This document shows, piece by piece, positions 59,639-64,000 of a DNA stretch of 64,000 nucleotides (the stretch's first letter is position 1; every line of letters starts with the position of its first letter). Source of the DNA: Arthrobacter sp. Y-9. GTDB taxonomy: Bacteria; Actinomycetota; Actinomycetes; Actinomycetales; Micrococcaceae. The stretch is taken from contig NZ_CP121463.1 of assembly GCF_029690065.1 (NCBI RefSeq), positions 3,286,001 to 3,350,000 of the forward strand, read 5' to 3'. The notes below the pieces were generated by a model. It searched no databases. It was given only the letters and a program-made list of their open reading frames with translations, and had not been told where the DNA came from. Position numbers and translations under genes: made by a program.

Positions 59639-62600
59639 CTACACCGCGTCGATGATCGCCTGGTCCTCCTTCGACTTGTCGATCACGCGGAACCCGATGC
59701 GACCACGGGGAGCGGATGCGTACGGCATCGCCAGCGAGAACAGCGTTGCAACGTCCTCGACGTGGACGGGATCCGCCAGAAGATCCGGATCCCGATCGGC
59801 TTTGTCCAGAGATTCCGGGTCTGCGGCAAACGTCAGAAGCATGGCCCCTCGTGTGGGTTCGCTGAGTTTGGCAGCTTCTGCGCCGCCCGGGGCGGCACTG
59901 TTTCCGGCGATCCGCTCAATGGCGGCACGCTGTCGGAAGGAGCTACCGGAGAAACCGCCACGATCACCTCGCCGCGCCCGGTTCAGGAGCTGCACCGAAA
60001 CACCCTCTACGTCTCGGTACGGGATCTTCTTCAAGTCGGGTACCACGATGGCCCAGTCCTTGAGAAGACCCTTGTCGATTGCCTGCCGCATGAATCGCAA
60101 CGTCGGCGCGAAGGAAAAGCCTTCGGTCCACGAGAACTGCTTCAGCGCCTGGTAAACCGACTCCGCGTCAACGATCGCTACTCGCGCCTCAAACGTCTTC
60201 GTCTTCGGGTCCTGGGCTCTGGAGCCTTCCACATATTCGAACTCGGTAAGCTCGCCAAGGTCATCCAGCCAGCCGCGAACCACCGAGAAGTGAGTCGCGT
60301 TGTTCGAGCCATCCCCCCTGTCAGCTTGGCGCGGGAAGTCCTTGAGTTGACCTCCATCACCTTCGAAGTCAAGTTCCGCGTTGTACATTTTGTTGACGCC
60401 GGTCGGCTTCAGCCAAGGCAATTGCTGGAATACCAGTGGGGGCACATCGATTGGACGGACCTCAGGGCGTCCGTCTTCTCCCAGTTTCGCGAATCGCTTG
60501 AGTTGAGCGCGGAAGGCCTCTTCATCCTGAATGATCGCAGTAAACGCGTCGTATAGATCGAAGGTCTTTCCTCGGGCATCGGTCACATCGCGTGCGATGA
60601 ACAGCCGAACGAGGTCTCGGTAACCGGGGCGATATCCGAACCATCGGCCCATTTGCATCAACGTGTCCGCCGCGTTGGCCTTGCGCCGATAATAGGAAAC
60701 CGTCAGGCCCTCAACCGTGAACCCTCGGCTCAGCTTCGTCCCGCCGACCATCACACGCCAATACCGTCCGGTGGCGAAGTCCATGGCCTTGTAGTCGCTC
60801 TCCTTGGAGCCGTTGACGATGACCACCGGATCGCCCTTGACAAGCATGAGGTCCAGCGCCTGACCGATGTGCCGCTTCAGTTCGTCGAATGTCCCCGGCA
60901 GCGCAGCGTCCCAGTCGTCCCGCGACTCGTGGACAACCCGGAAATCCGATTCGAAAAGCTGCCTCAGCCTCGCCAGGCCGGCTGGTCTGTTGAAGTCCGA
61001 AGTGTTCCAGACATCGAGAATGAGATCTTTGAGCTCCTTGTGTTCGTCCTGCTTCACTGACTGGTGGACCAACATCGTGTGGTGCCGGAAGTTGAGCTCC
61101 GGATCCTGTTCACTACGCCAGAGCTTGATGGCTCCACTCAGCACGAAAGAGTCGAGGGCCTTCCTGAGTTCCTCACGTTCCTTCTCCGGTGAAGCAGCAT
61201 ACAAGTTACGGACGAATGCCTTCTCGTTCGAATTTGACGCATCAATCGCTTCGTCGTCAGGCAGCGGTTCCAAATCATGGAACTGCTTTCCTCCCATGTA
61301 CGCCGGCGGCGGATCCAGAGCGACGATGAAATCAGTGGGAAAGATATCAACCGAATCCTCTGGTGAGACGAAGACGTTGGCGAACGGCGTCGCAGTGTAG
61401 CCGACATATTGGGCGCGAGGCATCTCCGAGAGGATCCGAGAGATCAGTCCATTGATCGCGGTTCGTTCCTTCGCCTCGGTGGTTTTCGCCCGGTTCGGGT
61501 TGGTGGTGTTGACCGACGCCTGATCCGCCTCGTCATCGATCACGAGGACAGGAATCTCTTTGAGCGACGCGTGAATGTCCCGGAGATCTCGAAGGAGCTT
61601 CTCGAGCACCACCTTGTTCTTCTTGACGACCGCCAAGCGGACATCCGTTCCGAACAAATTGAATGGATCGTACAGAGGCTTCTTCGGATCCCTCAGCTCA
61701 CCGGTCCGCCTGTAGTCCAGCGCATCGAGGCCTGCCTTCAGCGCTTTGTAGTCTCCCGAGGCCGTGGTCAACCGTTTGATCGCAGGAATGTCGGGGGCGG
61801 AATTGATATCGATGCCGTGCTTGAGGAACTTACCAGCAAGCCAATCCGTATCGCCGTCTCCGATGTAGTCGACACCACGCACTGCGGCTGGATCCTCAGG
61901 GTCACGACCACCGAGGATGTTCTCCTCACCCACCAGCTCGCGGTCAAGGCGACGTTGGGTCTGGCCACGCAGCAATTCGATGGTTCCTGTCAGAACAACC
62001 ACGAGTCGATAGCCGGCATCGATCGCTTTCGCGGTGATTCCTGTGAAGTTCGCGGTCTTCCCACTCTGAACATAACCGACAACGAGTCCCTTGGACTGGT
62101 ATGAGCTCTCGCCCGCGGGATCGGCCAGGCGTCCGACGATGTCCGTAGTGGACTCGTCAAGGCCAGCGATCGCTTCCGGAGTCCAGCCACCTCTCTCGAG
62201 GACGCCTTTGTATGCGTTCCAATAAAAATCGTGTGCGGCCCTCCTGTCGGAGGTGTACCACGGGTCCCATGGTCCCGGATTTGAGATGACGGTGTCGCGC
62301 TGGGCCACCGTAGGGAACTTCACGTCCAGGCGTTCCCGGGAGTCTGAACTGATACCCAGCTTTTCGAAGACCAGATCCCGACGCTCCCGGCTGTGCCGCT
62401 CAGTATCGCCGGCCCATTCGGCATCGGTCTGTGCATCCCACTTCGCAAGACACATGTGCGCGGCCTTCTGAGCCGTCGAATTGCCGTCGCCTCCGATAAT
62501 CGCGTCGATGATCTCGGCCTCGGCCGATTCCAAACCGAGATCCTCCAACTCATTGTTGACCCTCTTGATCAGAGGTCGCGGTCCAACCTCCCGCATGCCA

Positions 62601-62650
62601 TTGAAGACGACCTGGATAGCGGTAACCAGCTCAGAAACTGCGTCGGTCAT
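59639..62650 (-). CDS. Z1-domain ATPase of a predicted restriction/defence system
   Basis: 1003 residues. P-loop-like GYVQSGKTA (192-200), the acidic motif LVIDDEADQAS near 365-375, then GTKLSRGFTVEGLTVSYYRR and ADTLMQMGRWFGYRPGY, the Z1 domain proper. It is a helicase-like ATPase found with Vsr, PD-(D/E)XK and MORC/MutL-like GHKL proteins in bacterial restriction-type clusters. Visibly less GC-rich than the rest of the window, so probably acquired. Overlaps the upstream gene by four bases. Confidence 0.9.
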   Translation of the reverse strand: MTDAVSELVTAIQVVFNGMREVGPRPLIKRVNNELEDLGLESAEAEIIDAIIGGDGNSTAQKAAHMCLAKWDAQTDAEWAGDTERHSRERRDLVFEKLGISSDSRERLDVKFPTVAQRDTVISNPGPWDPWYTSDRRAAHDFYWNAYKGVLERGGWTPEAIAGLDESTTDIVGRLADPAGESSYQSKGLVVGYVQSGKTANFTGITAKAIDAGYRLVVVLTGTIELLRGQTQRRLDRELVGEENILGGRDPEDPAAVRGVDYIGDGDTDWLAGKFLKHGIDINSAPDIPAIKRLTTASGDYKALKAGLDALDYRRTGELRDPKKPLYDPFNLFGTDVRLAVVKKNKVVLEKLLRDLRDIHASLKEIPVLVIDDEADQASVNTTNPNRAKTTEAKERTAINGLISRILSEMPRAQYVGYTATPFANVFVSPEDSVDIFPTDFIVALDPPPAYMGGKQFHDLEPLPDDEAIDASNSNEKAFVRNLYAASPEKEREELRKALDSFVLSGAIKLWRSEQDPELNFRHHTMLVHQSVKQDEHKELKDLILDVWNTSDFNRPAGLARLRQLFESDFRVVHESRDDWDAALPGTFDELKRHIGQALDLMLVKGDPVVIVNGSKESDYKAMDFATGRYWRVMVGGTKLSRGFTVEGLTVSYYRRKANAADTLMQMGRWFGYRPGYRDLVRLFIARDVTDARGKTFDLYDAFTAIIQDEEAFRAQLKRFAKLGEDGRPEVRPIDVPPLVFQQLPWLKPTGVNKMYNAELDFEGDGGQLKDFPRQADRGDGSNNATHFSVVRGWLDDLGELTEFEYVEGSRAQDPKTKTFEARVAIVDAESVYQALKQFSWTEGFSFAPTLRFMRQAIDKGLLKDWAIVVPDLKKIPYRDVEGVSVQLLNRARRGDRGGFSGSSFRQRAAIERIAGNSAAPGGAEAAKLSEPTRGAMLLTFAADPESLDKADRDPDLLADPVHVEDVATLFSLAMPYASAPRGRIGFRVIDKSKEDQAIIDAV

Positions 62651-63618
62651 GCGGGCTCCTCACAGAAATCCTCAAGTGGCGCGGGCGGCACCACGAAATT
62701 CAAATGACTTACGTCGACACGATACGAGACGGCACTGACAAGAATTCGCTGAGGCACCACCTGGTCGAGTCTCGGGGCAGTGATCGCGGGGAACTGGTCG
62801 TCCACAAAGTAGGCCCGCGGAGTCGATCGGACCTGAAACCTCGTAACGTAGAGATCCGCAGCTTCGTCGGCCCAGCCAAGCCCCTGGAGCGCGGTATCGA
62901 AGGTTCTCCGCGCACGGTCGATCCGTCGCCGGATGGAGGTGATCAGCTCCGCGAGCGTGAAACCGTCACCGGATGCGCCTGCAAGCGTGACTTGGAGCGA
63001 GAGCAGATAGAGGGTCCGGTCGCCAGCAGGCTGCAGCTGTGATTCGGTTCCGATGACGTGGACGCGGGACTCCGAGCGCGTCGTCTTCACTTCGACGTCG
63101 AAGTCCTCGAATCCGAAGTCATGTTCTTCAGAATAGGGTCCCAACCAAGCCTGCATGGCTTGGTCTTCCCCCAGCCGATCGATGGCATGGCCAAGGACGA
63201 TCAACTCACCGAGGAGACCGGCTTCCTTTTCGTCGCTCATCTTGCGCCTGCTGCTGAGCAGCCCCTTGAGGCCTGCAAGCGATTCGGAGACCGCGTGCCG
63301 GAAGGACGCACCGCTTTCGAGCTGGTCTACGATGGACACGATCAGAACATAAGCCTCGTAATGCAAGTACGTCGCGTTCACTGTCAGCCGGAACCAGTCG
63401 CCCTGCTTCCCGATCACGTTGATCCGTTCAACACGGATGTGTTCGTAGCTTGCAACGTCAGGATCACCACCCAGAGCAGGGCTGATCAAGCGCAGTTCTT
63501 GCCGCGACGGATCGATCTCCAACACTGAGTCAGTTGATTCGCTCAGCGTGAATGCCGCCTCAACGCCCGCGCTGAAGTATTCCTCCACGGTGTCCGGCGA
63601 AAGGTCCCGCTCACTCAT
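62647..63618 (-). CDS. PD-(D/E)XK motif protein (DUF4420)
   Basis: 323 residues. The nuclease-like core is EKEAGLLGELIVL (helix with Glu) followed by FEDFDVEVKTT (residues 170-180; D174, E176 and K178 as the D-ExK pattern). It is the restriction-nuclease candidate of the island. Overlaps Z1 (four bases) and the upstream gene (eight bases), so the operon is tightly packed. Confidence 0.88.
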   Translation of the reverse strand: MSERDLSPDTVEEYFSAGVEAAFTLSESTDSVLEIDPSRQELRLISPALGGDPDVASYEHIRVERINVIGKQGDWFRLTVNATYLHYEAYVLIVSIVDQLESGASFRHAVSESLAGLKGLLSSRRKMSDEKEAGLLGELIVLGHAIDRLGEDQAMQAWLGPYSEEHDFGFEDFDVEVKTTRSESRVHVIGTESQLQPAGDRTLYLLSLQVTLAGASGDGFTLAELITSIRRRIDRARRTFDTALQGLGWADEAADLYVTRFQVRSTPRAYFVDDQFPAITAPRLDQVVPQRILVSAVSYRVDVSHLNFVVPPAPLEDFCEEPA

Positions 63619-64000
63619 CGTTCTCCCCCAATTTCCGTGACTGCTGCGACAACTCTTCCCTCAACGCTGCGGTCAGAAGCTGCTCCCATGCCGAGATTTC
63701 GGCCTTTTCGCGAGGTCCCAGGTGCGACCCCTCGAAGTACTTCGAGTACACGATCATCAGAAGCGTCTTCACAAAAGGGGCGTCGGCGGCGTCCATACTG
63801 TTCGGACCCGCGATGACGTCACGGTACTGTTCGTTGAGCCAGATCGTCCGGCGGTCCAAGTCGACACGAATCGGAGCCTCGGTCAGTTCCACTTGCCAGC
63901 GGATGTCGACCGGGTCCGCCGCGACGCGTTCCACGCTGGACTCGAAGGCGTCGATGAGATCAGCCCCGAAACCCCGGCCCGGTTCAACGAGTTCGACCGG
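63611..64000 (-). CDS. C-terminal part of a large protein, probably the MORC/GHKL ATPase
   Basis: 129 residues are visible; the reading frame is open to the right edge, so the start is outside. The end includes RTIWLNEQYRDVIAG and FVKTLLMIVYSKYFEGSHLG. No ATPase motif lies in the fragment. The assignment rests on position before the PD-(D/E)XK and Z1 genes, where a GHKL (MORC/MutL-like) ATPase is usual. Confidence 0.6.
   Translation of the reverse strand, partial: PVELVEPGRGFGADLIDAFESSVERVAADPVDIRWQVELTEAPIRVDLDRRTIWLNEQYRDVIAGPNSMDAADAPFVKTLLMIVYSKYFEGSHLGPREKAEISAWEQLLTAALREELSQQSRKLGENDE

Overview
The window is GC-rich (about 70% by eye) DNA from an actinobacterium. A dnaK-grpE-dnaJ operon under HAIR operators, leaderless starts (TAnnnT, six bases, then ATG/GTG/TTG), DUF4193 and WXG100 proteins and a SAM-IV type riboswitch before metZ all fit Micrococcaceae (Arthrobacter-like). 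That assignment is inference from gene content; there is no rRNA to confirm it, and I see no tRNA, insertion sequence or CRISPR array.

Layout. 0-3 kb: heat-shock operon dnaK-grpE-dnaJ (dnaJ cut by the left edge). 3-31 kb: mostly chromosomal housekeeping and accessory metabolism. It holds an SDR flanked by two copies of a covarying hairpin, a TetR/epimerase pair with twin operators, DoxX, a YbdK-type ligase, a fatty-acid desaturase with a MarR regulator, an NRAMP-related transporter, tandem VOC proteins, an ABC pair, DUF4193, LysE, a low-Mr tyrosine phosphatase, a P-loop/PabB fusion, ilvD, an XRE regulator, cardiolipin synthase and pabC.

31.8-47.7 kb is the most interesting part. A FecCD-type ABC importer (permease, ATPase, lipoprotein) is preceded by a 7-1-7 Fur/Zur-type box. 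After a quinone-oxidoreductase-like gene lies a minus-strand operon: a 33-residue peptide gene, an E1-like/leader-binding protein, a CocE-type hydrolase, a YcaO cyclodehydratase, a SagB-type dehydrogenase with two nitroreductase-like halves, and two CydDC-like ABC exporters. Divergent from it are a beta-propeller protein and an S9 prolyl oligopeptidase. A perfect 15-base Fur/Zur-type palindrome sits in the shared promoter region. I read this as a metal-regulated azol(in)e RiPP locus, possibly a peptide metallophore with its own exporter and importer. The short peptide, with no Cys and a Ser/Thr/His-containing core, looks unlike the precursors I know.

47.9-50.1 kb: SAM riboswitch, DUF1737 protein, rhodanese, O-succinylhomoserine sulfhydrylase. 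50.3-56 kb: three WXG100 genes, two of them identical in sequence, each preceded by the same palindrome-plus-promoter module, together with a transglutaminase / alpha-E / ATP-grasp operon. 56-59 kb: a 3-hydroxyacyl-CoA dehydrogenase, then a MerR regulator next to an aldo/keto reductase with a MerR-type promoter. 59.2-64 kb: a less GC-rich island on the minus strand with Vsr endonuclease, Z1-domain ATPase, PD-(D/E)XK protein and the end of a further gene, matching the MORC/MutL-like restriction-defence class.

Intergenic regions carry many long hairpins of about 61-65 bases. They fall into several sequence families with similar geometry; two families show compensatory base changes between copies.
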